The notes: generated from the sequence alone by a model not told the origin. A stretch of 57,653 nucleotides of DNA from an uncultured Veillonella sp. (GCF_937981445.1 NZ_CALJON010000009.1:1-57653); one strand, 5' to 3'; positions 26,423 through 35,114 are shown, counted from the first letter of the stretch. Translations and numbers: made by a program.

Positions 26423-27679
26423 ATGGTTATTGCAGGTTCCATTATTGTTATTGGCACCATATTACTACTGATTTTAAAATTTGATGCCAAAGTTGTTCTT
26501 CTTGGTGCTGGTTTTCTTATGGGCATCATCGGTGGCGTGCCTATGGATATTTTCAAGGCCTTTGAAAAAGGCATGACGAGCGCCGGCCTCATTATGTCCA
26601 TTTGTTCTTGCATGGGGTTTGCTCTTGTTATGAAATACACCGAATGCGACAAACACTTAGTTAACCTCTTAGCCAGCGTTATTAAAAATGTGCCCTTCTT
26701 TCTTATTCCAGGGGTAGTTATCGCCACCTACTTTATCAATATGGCCTTACCTAGTGCAGCGGGCACAGCCGCAGCGGCGGGGGCCGTATTTATTCCCCTT
26801 ATGATGTCTGCCGATATTCATCCAGCCATGGCGGCAGCCGCTTTAAAAGCAGGTACTTATGGTTCCATGTTAAATCCAGGGCTCGCACATAATGCCTTTG
26901 TAGCCAAACTAGCTCATGTATCGCCCATGGATGTAATTAGCTTCCATTATATTGCCAATGTAACCTCTTTAGTAGTCGCTGCTATTAGCCTCAGTATTGT
27001 AGCCTACATTACTAAAGAATATAAGGGACATCCAGCACCTGATCTTCAAACCGATTTTAATTTTAAAATCAACTTTATCTACGCCATCATGCCTATCGTG
27101 CCTATAGCCATTTTGCTACTAGGTGCCACAGGACTAATCCCAGCTTTCAAGGTATCTGTTCCAGCGGCCATGTTAATTGGTGCCTTTCTTACCATTTTAG
27201 TAACTCGCACGAACCCTCGTGAAATCGCCAATAATTTCTTCAATGGCATGGGCGAAGGCTATGCTAAAATCATGTCCATCATCATTGCTTGTGGCGTATT
27301 CGTAGCTGGTATGGATTCCATGGGCCTTGTTAAAGCCTTCACGCAAGAAATGATGCAAAATCCATCCATTATGAAAATTGCAGCTGCCGTTGGTCCCTTC
27401 CTACTCGGCCTCATTACTGGCTCAGGAGATGCTGCTACTATGGCCTTTAATGAAGCCATCTCGTCTCATGCCTTAGACTTTGGTATGACCACTGTGCAAA
27501 TGGGCTCCATGGCTACTTTAGGGGGTACTTTGGGCCGTACTATTTCGCCTATTGCTGGCGCTACTATCATCGTAGCAGGCATAGCAGGTGTTAATCCTAT
27601 TGAGGTAACCAAACGCAATGGTATTCCTATTATTCTTGCCTTAGCAGCAGGTTCTTTAGTCCTTGCTTTAGGATATTAA
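26423..27679 (+). CDS. DcuC-family C4-dicarboxylate / organic-acid carrier
   Basis: From the ATG at 26423 (AGAGGGAG upstream) the protein has 418 residues and about 11-12 hydrophobic segments. The earlier in-frame ATG at 26309 precedes the promoter. Sequence features of the DcuC (IT) family are present: repeated small-residue loops such as NMALPSAAGTAAAAGAVFIPLMMSADIHPAMAAAALKAGTYGSMLNPG near residues 105-150, and the related second-half loop LITGSGDAATMAFNEAI. DcuC proteins exchange or export C4-dicarboxylates such as succinate and fumarate. Related members probably carry aminoacyl or peptide-like acids. Pairing with the divergent M20 amidohydrolase favours the latter, but this is unproven. 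Confidence 0.8.
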   Translation: MVIAGSIIVIGTILLLILKFDAKVVLLGAGFLMGIIGGVPMDIFKAFEKGMTSAGLIMSICSCMGFALVMKYTECDKHLVNLLASVIKNVPFFLIPGVVIATYFINMALPSAAGTAAAAGAVFIPLMMSADIHPAMAAAALKAGTYGSMLNPGLAHNAFVAKLAHVSPMDVISFHYIANVTSLVVAAISLSIVAYITKEYKGHPAPDLQTDFNFKINFIYAIMPIVPIAILLLGATGLIPAFKVSVPAAMLIGAFLTILVTRTNPREIANNFFNGMGEGYAKIMSIIIACGVFVAGMDSMGLVKAFTQEMMQNPSIMKIAAAVGPFLLGLITGSGDAATMAFNEAISSHALDFGMTTVQMGSMATLGGTLGRTISPIAGATIIVAGIAGVNPIEVTKRNGIPIILALAAGSLVLALGY

Positions 27680-27987
27680 TCACCAGCCCCTTAAAGTTCC
27701 TAAATGGGACCCCCATAGAGATTCTGTTCAGAATACCACTGGAGATTTCAGTCAGGAAATTCCAGTCAGAAGACCCCTTCAAAATCCTAATCGAACTATC
27801 AATCGAAATATCAACTGAACTAAAAGTTAAACATCGAATCTGATTGGTAATGGAAATTTATTTTTCCATAGAAGCCATCTATTAAAAATGCCCAAATATA
27901 GCGATTTTATCTATGTTTTGTACACTTTAACAATACAAATGTTGGTCCAGTAGATTCATTTTTTATAAAATTTCTTGAAAAATTTAC
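27680..27987. other. Gap between the DcuC-like gene and the aro promoter
   Basis: No gene is seen in these roughly 310 bases. Loose repeats of CAGTCAG and ATCGAAC-type strings occur at 27725-27840. No clear terminator for the DcuC-like gene was found, so its 3' end is undefined. Confidence 0.4.
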
Positions 27988-28017
27988 TTGCCAAACCTTA
28001 TACCTTAGGTTTATAAT
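27988..28017 (+). promoter_or_regulatory. Promoter of the aromatic amino-acid (aro) operon
   Basis: TTGCCA (27988-27993), an 18-base spacer and TATAAT (28012-28017) form a strong sigma-70 promoter. The start site is predicted near 28024, 27 bases before the leader-peptide ATG. Confidence 0.75.
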
Positions 28018-28050
28018 GTGAAAAACTACTTAACGAAAGGAGCTATACCA

Positions 28051-28143
28051 ATGATGAATCAAATCAGCACGATGAACAGCCAATACTTCTATTTTGGGTT
28101 CTTTATCCAGTCTACGGGTAAAGGACTATTTGGGCTACGCTGA
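28051..28143 (+). CDS. Tyr/Phe-rich leader peptide of the aro operon (30 residues)
   Basis: An AAAGGAG site (28036-28042) lies eight bases before an ATG at 28051. The frame encodes 30 residues and stops at TGA 28141-28143. Residues 12-18 read YFYFGFF, that is two Tyr and four Phe codons within seven (28084-28104). The peptide has no other recognisable function. Its position between a strong promoter and an intrinsic terminator, ahead of DAHP synthase, is that of a classical amino-acid-sensing leader such as PheL or TrpL. When charged tRNA-Phe or tRNA-Tyr is scarce, a ribosome should stall on this run and change the folding of the following RNA. Confidence 0.85.
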   Translation: MMNQISTMNSQYFYFGFFIQSTGKGLFGLR

Positions 28144-28213
28144 TTTAGGTCATCTAGGCAAGGCTTACTATAGTAAGGAGCTACCCGTATTGGAGACGGG
28201 TGGCTCCTTTTTT
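28102..28213 (+). terminator. Transcription attenuator of the aro operon (mutually exclusive hairpins)
   Basis: Four interacting segments are visible. Segment 1, TTTATCC (28102-28108), overlaps the last Phe codon of the aromatic run and can pair with segment 2, GGGTAAA (28116-28122, one G-U). Segment 2 as TACGGGTA (28113-28120) can instead pair with segment 3, TACCCGTA (28182-28189). Segment 3 is the inner 5' arm of the terminator AAGGAGC-TA-CCCGT (28175-28188) with ACGGG-TG-GCTCCTT (28196-28209), followed by a T-tract to 28213. Stalling on Tyr/Phe codons masks segment 1, frees 2 to pair with 3 and breaks the terminator. Without stalling, 1:2 and the terminator form. A small palindrome (CTTAC-TATA-GTAAG) lies at about 28164-28177. 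Confidence 0.85.
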
Positions 28214-28393
28214 GTTACCCCTCCATATACTTAGAAGTCCTTACTTAGCTACCTTTAAGGAGCTAGTATTTTAACTATGTCATCTCGTAGTATAGGAGCA
28301 TAGTAATATCAAATCGATACCTAATGTTCGTAGCATAGTAGTATAGTAGGTGGCTCAAATGAGCCTGTATTTAATCTAATGGAGGAATGTATC

Positions 28394-29407
28394 ATGATTA
28401 TCACCTTAAAAGACAATGCGAACCCTGTAGAATTACAAAAATTAAGAGAACGCCTTATTAGCCAAGGCTTCCAACTTGTACCAGCGAAGGGAACGCATTA
28501 CTCTATAATTGGTATTATTGGCGATACCGCATCCCTTGATAAACGCCAACTTGAATCCTTAGACATTGTCGAAAAAGTAAGTCGTATTCAAGAGCCTTTC
28601 AAAAAAGCCAATCGTAAATTTCACCCCGATGATACCATAGTCAATGTAGGGGGCGTAAAAATTGGTGGCGGTCACTTCGCTATTATGGCTGGCCCTTGCT
28701 CGGTAGAAACACCAGAACAAGTCCTCGCCACAGCGCAGGCCGTAAAAGAAGCCGGTGCTACTATTCTTCGTGGCGGTGCCTTCAAACCTCGCACCTCACC
28801 GTACTCCTTCCAAGGCATGGGTCCAAGTGGCCTAGAGCTCTTATTATTAGCCAAAAAAGAAACAGGCCTTCCTATTGTGTCCGAAGTGATGGATCCATCG
28901 CAACTTCAATACTTTGATGATGTGGATATGCTTCAAATTGGGGCCCGCAATATGCAAAACTTTACCTTATTAAAAGAAGTGGGGAAACTTAAAAAGCCAG
29001 TGCTTTTAAAACGTGGCCTATGTGCTACTTACGAAGAATGGCTAATGGCTGCTGAATACATTATGAGTGAAGGAAATGACCAAATCGTTCTTTGCGAGCG
29101 CGGCATTCGTACCTTTGAAACCAAAACTCGTAATACCCTTGATGTGACAGCTATCCCAATGATTCACGAATTAAGTCATTTGCCAATTATCATGGACCCT
29201 AGCCATGCAGCGGGAATGAGTCGTATGGTTCGCCCTCTATCACTAGCTTCCACTGGCGGTGGTGCTGATGGCCTTATGATTGAAGTTCACAATGACCCGT
29301 CCAAAGCACTTTGTGATGGTCCTCAGGCTCTTCGTCCTGACCAATTCAAGGCATTAACAAAAGAAGTCTTTGCCCTTAGAGATATTGTAGCCAATGGGCT
29401 TGTTTAG
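28394..29407 (+). CDS. aroF: DAHP synthase (AroF/AroG, type I beta with N-terminal regulatory domain)
   Basis: It condenses PEP and erythrose-4-phosphate, committing carbon to the shikimate pathway. The ATG at 28394 lies eight bases after GGAGGA, which itself overlaps a spurious upstream ATG at 28379. The protein has 337 residues. Residues 1-70 form a ferredoxin-like (ACT-type) domain as in Thermotoga DAHPS, usually the site of Tyr/Phe feedback. The TIM barrel follows with AGPCSVETPEQVL, GGAFKPRTSPYSFQGMG, the metal-binding Cys region LKRGLCATYEEW, IMDPSHAAG and a terminal metal-binding Glu/Asp (MIEVHNDPSKA). It is the first structural gene after the Tyr/Phe attenuator, which gives transcriptional feedback on top of the predicted allosteric control. 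Confidence 0.95.
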   Translation: MIITLKDNANPVELQKLRERLISQGFQLVPAKGTHYSIIGIIGDTASLDKRQLESLDIVEKVSRIQEPFKKANRKFHPDDTIVNVGGVKIGGGHFAIMAGPCSVETPEQVLATAQAVKEAGATILRGGAFKPRTSPYSFQGMGPSGLELLLLAKKETGLPIVSEVMDPSQLQYFDDVDMLQIGARNMQNFTLLKEVGKLKKPVLLKRGLCATYEEWLMAAEYIMSEGNDQIVLCERGIRTFETKTRNTLDVTAIPMIHELSHLPIIMDPSHAAGMSRMVRPLSLASTGGGADGLMIEVHNDPSKALCDGPQALRPDQFKALTKEVFALRDIVANGLV

Positions 29408-29418
29408 AAAGGATTGCT

Positions 29419-30477
29419 ATGAGTACAATTCATATTGAAGCCTCCACCGCTTATGATGTAATTATAGAAACTGGTGCTCTTCATAAGGCCGCCAACTATA
29501 TCCGTAAAGTCAAAAAGCCTTGCCCCGTTGTTATCGTAACAGATGATCAAGTCGGTCCCCTCTATGCGAATACATTAACTGACCAATTAACATCAGCAGG
29601 CTATACCGTGAAACTGTATCAATTTCCCCATGGTGAAGCACAGAAAAATGCCCATCAATTACTCCACTTAGTCGAATTTTTAGCGGCACAAGCGCTAACT
29701 CGCAAGGACCTACTCATCGCCCTTGGCGGTGGCGTTGTTGGCGATATGGCAGGCTTTGGAGCCGCCACATATTTACGTGGCATCGATTATATTCAAATCC
29801 CCACCAGCTTACTCGCTATGGTAGACTCTTCTGTAGGAGGCAAAACAGCTGTGAATCTACCGGCTGGCAAGAATCTCTGGGGTGCCTTTAAACAACCACG
29901 GCTAGTACTCTGTGATCCTTCCACCCTTCAAACATTGCCAACTAAAGAATTCATTAATGGCTGCGGTGAAGTCATTAAATATGGCATGATTGGCTATCCT
30001 CAATTACTAGAAGAGTTAGAAACCACGCCTTTAACTATTAATGATATGGACCATATTAGCCGCATCATCGAATGCTGTGTAAAAGCCAAGACTGAAATAG
30101 TACAACAAGATGAATTAGAAAAAGGCCTTCGCCAAATGCTCAATTTTGGTCATACCTTTGGTCATGGCATAGAAATGGCTAGCCAATTTACCATTCATCA
30201 TGGCTATGCTGTTGCCATTGGCATGGCTATTATGATGCGCAGTGCCGTAAAAAAAGGGCTCATTTCTGAAGATGTAAGCCATCGATTCTTACAAATTCTT
30301 ACCCACCATCAATTACCTACTACAACAACGATTAGTAGTACCATATTATGCGAAGCAGCAACCCATGATAAGAAAAGCCAAGGCCATACAATTACCATTA
30401 TCCGGCCTACCCAATGGGGACAATGTGAACTAGCCACAATTTCACATGATGAACTCCCCTCCTATTTAGATGAGTAA
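29419..30477 (+). CDS. aroB: 3-dehydroquinate synthase
   Basis: AroB cyclises DAHP to 3-dehydroquinate with NAD and a divalent metal. The 352-residue length is normal. Visible features are FPHGEAQKN near residue 70, the glycine-rich NAD loop LIALGGGVVGDMAGFGAATYLRG near residue 100, PTSLLAMVDSSVGGKTAVN, and metal ligands Glu (GCGEVIKYG) and His (LNFGHTFGHGIEM). AAAGGA precedes the ATG, and the gap to aroF is 11 bases. Confidence 0.97.
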   Translation: MSTIHIEASTAYDVIIETGALHKAANYIRKVKKPCPVVIVTDDQVGPLYANTLTDQLTSAGYTVKLYQFPHGEAQKNAHQLLHLVEFLAAQALTRKDLLIALGGGVVGDMAGFGAATYLRGIDYIQIPTSLLAMVDSSVGGKTAVNLPAGKNLWGAFKQPRLVLCDPSTLQTLPTKEFINGCGEVIKYGMIGYPQLLEELETTPLTINDMDHISRIIECCVKAKTEIVQQDELEKGLRQMLNFGHTFGHGIEMASQFTIHHGYAVAIGMAIMMRSAVKKGLISEDVSHRFLQILTHHQLPTTTTISSTILCEAATHDKKSQGHTITIIRPTQWGQCELATISHDELPSYLDE

Positions 30478-30585
30478 CGCAGACCTAACTACAAGGCATT
30501 TTACTAAGAAATCGTGCTAAAAAGTATTTAAACAAAAGAGATAGAGACACTATTTGAATTGAAATAATTTAGTAAGGAGACCATT

Positions 30586-31968
30586 ATGCATATAATTACC
30601 CAAGCCGCCCCAAGTGGCACTATACAAGCTATCCCCGCGAAGGCACATGCCCATCGGGCCCTCATTGCTGCTGCATTAAGCAATAGCCCGTCTACCTTGC
30701 GCATAGCTTTATATTCTAAAGATATAGATGCTACCATTACATCCTTGTGCGGTTTGGGCGCTCGCATAGAGAGAACAGCTACAGGGGTTACTGTAAGCCC
30801 TATAAGCTATGAGAAAAAGAGCTCCATAGACTATGAGAAGAAGGACACTACAGGCCATGAGAAAAAGAGTCCTCTAGGCTATGAAAAAAAAGTTAATCAA
30901 GATGCTATTATTGACGCTCACGAGTCAGGTACGACCTTACGGCTTTTATTACCTGTCGGTGCTACCCTAGGCACTTCAGTAAAAGTCAGCGCCGCTGGTC
31001 GATTACCAGAGCGACCTCTAGAACCCTTAAAAAGTCAAATGGAAGCACATGGTGTTCAATTTTCTGAAGCCAAACCGCCCTTTACCATGACAGGCCATTT
31101 GCAAGGCGGAACCTTTAATCTTGCTGGCAATATTAGTAGTCAATTTTTCTCTGGTCTCTTACTAGCTGCACCTCATATGGCTCCTATATTAGATAGGCAA
31201 AACCAAGAGCCGGTAGTTACCATTCATAGCACCACAGCGCTTCAATCACGAGACTATGTAGAACTAACCATAGGAGTTATGCAAGATTTTGGTGTTACCG
31301 TAACTAAAAAAGGGGATACCTTTATAGTCAACACCGAGCAAGAATACCAAGGCTGTAACAATTATGCCATTGAAGGTGATTGGTCCAACAGTGCGATTTG
31401 GATTGTAGCGGCTGCCCTCACAGGACAAGTTATAACAATTACGGGCTTACAACGCCATTCCGTACAAGCCGATCGACGTATTATGGATGTTGTAAAAAGA
31501 GCCGGATTAGCAATTAACTGGGTCCCCAATTCTAACACCCATGAATTAGACCTTCACTGCCAAGGAAAAGCCACTAAGCCCCTATCCGTAGACTTAGAGC
31601 AAATGCCTGACCTGTTACCAGTACTCGCCGCATTAGCTTGCGGCATAAAAGGCAAAAGCGAATTTATAAATGGCGCCCGTCTTCGCCTAAAAGAATCCGA
31701 TCGCTTAGACGCTGTCACGAATTTAGTTAATAATTTAGGCGGCACAGCCTACTGTGTAGGCGACAATCTTTATATTGAAGGCACTGGGCATTTAACGGGC
31801 GGGCAAGGCCATTGCGTCAATGACCATCGCCTAGTCATGGCCGGCACCCTAATGGCCCTCATTAGTAATGAACCCGTAACACTTAAAGATAGCGAAGCCA
31901 TTAGTAAATCGTATCCCTTATTTTTTAATCATTGGAATCAACTAGGAGGACATGCAAATGAGCTCTAA
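30586..31968 (+). CDS. aroA: EPSP synthase with an internal octapeptide-repeat insertion
   Basis: AroA transfers enolpyruvate from PEP to shikimate-3-phosphate. It has 460 residues against about 430 usually. Signatures are present: SGTTLRLLLPVGA, GRLPERPLEPL, the SQFFSGLLLAAP substrate loop, LKESDRLDAV and DHRLVMAG. The excess is an in-frame insertion at residues 75-106 of four octapeptides (YEKKSSID, YEKKDTTG, HEKKSPLG, YEKKVNQD), encoded by 24-base repeats. It falls in a surface turn between two strands before the SGTT active-site loop, so activity is probably kept. A ribosome site AAGGAGA precedes the ATG. The 108-base gap to aroB holds no terminator. Confidence 0.93.
   Translation: MHIITQAAPSGTIQAIPAKAHAHRALIAAALSNSPSTLRIALYSKDIDATITSLCGLGARIERTATGVTVSPISYEKKSSIDYEKKDTTGHEKKSPLGYEKKVNQDAIIDAHESGTTLRLLLPVGATLGTSVKVSAAGRLPERPLEPLKSQMEAHGVQFSEAKPPFTMTGHLQGGTFNLAGNISSQFFSGLLLAAPHMAPILDRQNQEPVVTIHSTTALQSRDYVELTIGVMQDFGVTVTKKGDTFIVNTEQEYQGCNNYAIEGDWSNSAIWIVAAALTGQVITITGLQRHSVQADRRIMDVVKRAGLAINWVPNSNTHELDLHCQGKATKPLSVDLEQMPDLLPVLAALACGIKGKSEFINGARLRLKESDRLDAVTNLVNNLGGTAYCVGDNLYIEGTGHLTGGQGHCVNDHRLVMAGTLMALISNEPVTLKDSEAISKSYPLFFNHWNQLGGHANEL
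30808..30903 (+). repeat. 24-bp coding tandem repeat inside aroA, four copies
   Basis: Units at 30808-30831, 30832-30855, 30856-30879 and a diverged 30880-30903 each begin with a Tyr/His-Glu-Lys-Lys codon set (TATGAGAARAAG-like). The period keeps the reading frame. Confidence 0.85.
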
Positions 31969-33076
31969 TTTTGGCAAAGATTTAACTATTTCTGTATTTG
32001 GCGCCTCCCATGGTACGGCCATCGGCGCTGTCATCGATGGCTTACCTTGTGGTGAATCCATTGATATAGATACATTATTAACTTTTATGAGGCGCCGCGC
32101 ACCAGGACAAAGTTTAGTCACTACACAGCGCAAAGAAGCGGACACACCTGTATTTCTAAGTGGTCTCGTAAATAACAAGCTCAGTGGCTCTCCTTTGGCT
32201 TTCTATATTGAAAATACTAATCAGCGTTCTGGTGACTACAATAATCTGCGCGATGTGCCGCGCCCTTCTCATGCAGACTACACAGCACGGGTACGGTACG
32301 GCTCTTATGTAGACCTTAGAGGGGGCGGCCATTTTTCTGGTCGACTTACGGCCCCACTTTGCTGTGCCGGCGGTATTGCCCTTCAACTCTTAAAAGCTAA
32401 GGGCATTGAAATTGGCGCTCATTTAAAACAAGTAGGACCTATCAAGGATACAACCCTAGATTATGTAAATCCACCCATGGATGCGCTTCACCAAGTAGGT
32501 CATGAGACCCTCGCCATGGTTGACAATCAAGCACGACTCAATGCCATTACTTATGTTGATGAACTTCGCCAACTAGGTGATTCCACTGGCGGCATCATTG
32601 AAGTATTTGCCACCGGCCTTCCCGTAGGCATTGGCAATCCTAATTTTGACGGCATAGAAAACCGCCTAGCACGCACGCTCTTTGGCATTCCTGGGGTCAA
32701 AGGTGTTTCCTTTGGCAGCGGCTTTGACGGTTGTGTACAACGCGGGTCTGAGCAAAATGACCCTTTCCGCATTGACCACAGTAAAAATAATCACATTGAA
32801 ACTAGCACTAATAATAGTGGCGGTATCCAAGGTGGTATTACTAATGGCATGCCCCTAGTCCTTCAGGTGGGAATGAAACCAACTGCATCCATTTCACTTA
32901 TGCAAGATAGCATTAGCTTTAAAGAACAAGAAAATGTAGAACTACAAATTAAAGGACGTCATGATCCATGCATCGCCGTTCGTGCCGTTCCGGTAGTAGA
33001 AGCAGTCACCGCATTAGTACTACTGGATTTCTTGCTCCCTTATTATGATAGACTACCACTTACTTCCATTCGTTAA
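31958..33076 (+). CDS. aroC: Chorismate synthase
   Basis: AroC converts EPSP to chorismate with reduced FMN. The ATG at 31958 is seven bases from AGGAGGA; the ATG at 31952 would be one base away. Either start overlaps the aroA end (stop 31966-31968), indicating translational coupling. The protein has 372 residues. Family signatures are FGASHGTAIGAVIDG, the RRRAPGQ loop, RPSHADYTARVRYG, DLRGGGHFSGRLTAP and GIQGGITNGMPL. Confidence 0.97.
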   Translation: MSSNFGKDLTISVFGASHGTAIGAVIDGLPCGESIDIDTLLTFMRRRAPGQSLVTTQRKEADTPVFLSGLVNNKLSGSPLAFYIENTNQRSGDYNNLRDVPRPSHADYTARVRYGSYVDLRGGGHFSGRLTAPLCCAGGIALQLLKAKGIEIGAHLKQVGPIKDTTLDYVNPPMDALHQVGHETLAMVDNQARLNAITYVDELRQLGDSTGGIIEVFATGLPVGIGNPNFDGIENRLARTLFGIPGVKGVSFGSGFDGCVQRGSEQNDPFRIDHSKNNHIETSTNNSGGIQGGITNGMPLVLQVGMKPTASISLMQDSISFKEQENVELQIKGRHDPCIAVRAVPVVEAVTALVLLDFLLPYYDRLPLTSIR

Positions 33077-33118
33077 CATATATCCAAATTTTCAGCGTAC
33101 TACAAAGGAGCTTTCACC

Positions 33119-34390
33119 ATGAGTATAGAACCAAGTTTGACGGCTTACGGCCTCTTAGGCAAGATGCTGGGCTACAGTTATTCCCCCTTGATTCATAAAA
33201 CCTTAGGCAATGACGAGTATAGCCTTTACGAACGCAATCCTGAAGAGCTTGCCGATTTCTTTTCTAATCCAGCCCTTAAAGGATTAAATATTACCATTCC
33301 CTACAAAGTGGATGCCCTAAAAGCCTGCACTACAGTCTCCTCTGAAGCTAAACGCATCGGTTGCGTCAATACCATGGTGCGCCGCGAAGACGGCTGGTAT
33401 GGACATAATACAGATTATGATGGCTTTCTCTTTATGCTCAAGGTGAGCGGTATCCAGATTCCTGGTAAAAAAGTTATCATCCTCGGTGATGGCGCCACTG
33501 CACATACCATCCATATCGCCTTAGAAGACTTAGAAGCTAAAGAAATTCTTCATTTATCTCGAAATACAGCCCCTTTCTATAGTGATGCACCGACCATTGG
33601 CAAGGACGCTGACATAGTTATTAATGTTACCCCTGTGGGAATGGCACCTCATTGCCCTGACTCACTCATAGATCTTAAGGATTTCCCAAATCTAGAAGCT
33701 GCTATAGACGTAGTATATAATCCATACCGCACAGCCCTTCTCATAGAAGCAGAAAAACGAGGGGTGCGCTACGCAGACGGCCTAGCAATGCTGGTGGGGC
33801 AAGCTGTAGCAGCAGCTAAACTCTTTTTAAATAAAGAATTTACCACCGAAGAAGCGCTCAACATCGTTAAAACGATTCGAAAATCCCAAGAAAACATCGT
33901 CCTCATTGGTATGCCTGGTGTAGGTAAAACCACTGTGGGTTCAACACTTAGCCAATTACTAAACCGCCCTATTATTGATTGTGATGCTATTTTCGAAGAA
34001 CGATATGGCCATCCTTCCACCTATATTGCCACCTATGGTGAAGCTGATTTTAGAGAAAAAGAAACGGCCATATTACATGATATAAGCAAAGAAACAGGTG
34101 CTATTATCGCAACGGGCGGTGGCGTTATTACTCGCTCTGAAAACTACGCCTTACTACGTCAAAATAGCCGCATCTATTGGCTTCGTCGGCCCCTAGAAAA
34201 GCTGGACACAAGCGGGCGCGTCCTCTCCAATGGGGGCTTACAACGTTTACAAGAATTATATACCGTGCGAGAACCTTTATATACAGCCTTCGCTCAGGTC
34301 ATCATTGACTACACCACACCAGACAATGGGGCCCAGCAGATTGCTAACGAGTTCCATGCACACTATGACAAGCCAGCCATGATAGAATAA
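33119..34390 (+). CDS. aroEK: Fused shikimate dehydrogenase-shikimate kinase (AroE-AroK)
   Basis: This single 423-residue chain carries two consecutive pathway activities. Residues 1-250 are NADP-dependent shikimate dehydrogenase, with YSYSPLIHK shikimate-binding Ser residues, NITIPYK containing the catalytic Lys, HNTDYDGF and the nucleotide loop LGDGATAHTI. Residues 258-423 are shikimate kinase, with P-loop GMPGVGKTT at 264-272, DCDAIFEERYG, the FREKE shikimate-binding Arg motif, ATGGGVI and a lid region around SGRVLSNGG. The frame runs unbroken through the junction. The fused product reduces dehydroshikimate and phosphorylates shikimate. AAAGGAG precedes the ATG. Kinase-dehydrogenase fusions exist elsewhere but separate genes are the norm. 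Confidence 0.95.
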   Translation: MSIEPSLTAYGLLGKMLGYSYSPLIHKTLGNDEYSLYERNPEELADFFSNPALKGLNITIPYKVDALKACTTVSSEAKRIGCVNTMVRREDGWYGHNTDYDGFLFMLKVSGIQIPGKKVIILGDGATAHTIHIALEDLEAKEILHLSRNTAPFYSDAPTIGKDADIVINVTPVGMAPHCPDSLIDLKDFPNLEAAIDVVYNPYRTALLIEAEKRGVRYADGLAMLVGQAVAAAKLFLNKEFTTEEALNIVKTIRKSQENIVLIGMPGVGKTTVGSTLSQLLNRPIIDCDAIFEERYGHPSTYIATYGEADFREKETAILHDISKETGAIIATGGGVITRSENYALLRQNSRIYWLRRPLEKLDTSGRVLSNGGLQRLQELYTVREPLYTAFAQVIIDYTTPDNGAQQIANEFHAHYDKPAMIE

Positions 34391-34435
34391 TTTATCCTAT
34401 CATACATGGTCAAAGCAAATAAGAAGGAGTTTTCT

Positions 34436-34882
34436 ATGCGCATTCTAATTATCAATGGCCCTAATATCAATCTATTAGGCCTTAGAGAGCCACATATTTA
34501 TGGATCAACTACCTACAATGATTTAGTAAACCAATTAACAGCCTATGGTCAAAAATTAGGCCTTACTTTGAGCTTTTTCCAAAGTAATCATGAAGGGGAC
34601 ATAGTCGATCGCATACAAGCAGCCCTACTCGATGAAGAACTAAAGGCGGAGGCCATTATTATAAACCCTGCCGCCTATACCCATACGTCCGTGGCTATTT
34701 TAGACGCCCTCAAAGCAGTGAACCTGCCTACCGTAGAGGTCCATATTTCAAACCCTAAAGAGCGCGAAACCTTTCGACACCATTCCTTCGTAAGCGAATA
34801 TGCGGAAAAGACAATCATGGGGGAAGGCATTAGAGGATATAACCTTGCGGTTGACTATATACTTGATAAAAATATTTTATAA
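34436..34882 (+). CDS. aroQ: Type II 3-dehydroquinate dehydratase
   Basis: AroQ dehydrates 3-dehydroquinate to 3-dehydroshikimate. From the ATG at 34436 (AAGGAG upstream) it has 148 residues, the standard type II length. The catalytic Tyr/Arg loop is NGPNINLLGLREPHIYG, followed by FFQSNHEGDIVDRIQ, IINPAAYTHTSVAILDAL and the catalytic His region VEVHISNPKERETFRHHSF. It is the last gene of the operon and completes DAHP-to-chorismate conversion. Confidence 0.96.
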   Translation: MRILIINGPNINLLGLREPHIYGSTTYNDLVNQLTAYGQKLGLTLSFFQSNHEGDIVDRIQAALLDEELKAEAIIINPAAYTHTSVAILDALKAVNLPTVEVHISNPKERETFRHHSFVSEYAEKTIMGEGIRGYNLAVDYILDKNIL

Positions 34883-34945
34883 TAACAACAATCTTAATTT
34901 TTTCATCTTAATTTCCATCTAACAAAAAATAATAAACCCACTAAA

Positions 34946-34996
34946 AAAGCAGTAGAAATTGTCAACAAAGCAATGAATACTGCTTTATTTTTATTT
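34946..34996 (+). terminator. Terminator of the aro operon
   Basis: AAAGCAGTA (34946-34954) pairs with TACTGCTTT (34978-34986) around a 23-base loop. ATTTTTATTT follows, 63 bases beyond the aroQ stop. Confidence 0.7.
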
Positions 34997-35114
34997 CAAA
35001 AAAACATTATCCTACAAACAACAAATTTATATAATTATTTTTTCAAATTACAAATAACATTTCTTAATTTATAACATTTTATATCAAAAATTTTAATATT
35101 ACGATAATTTTTCA

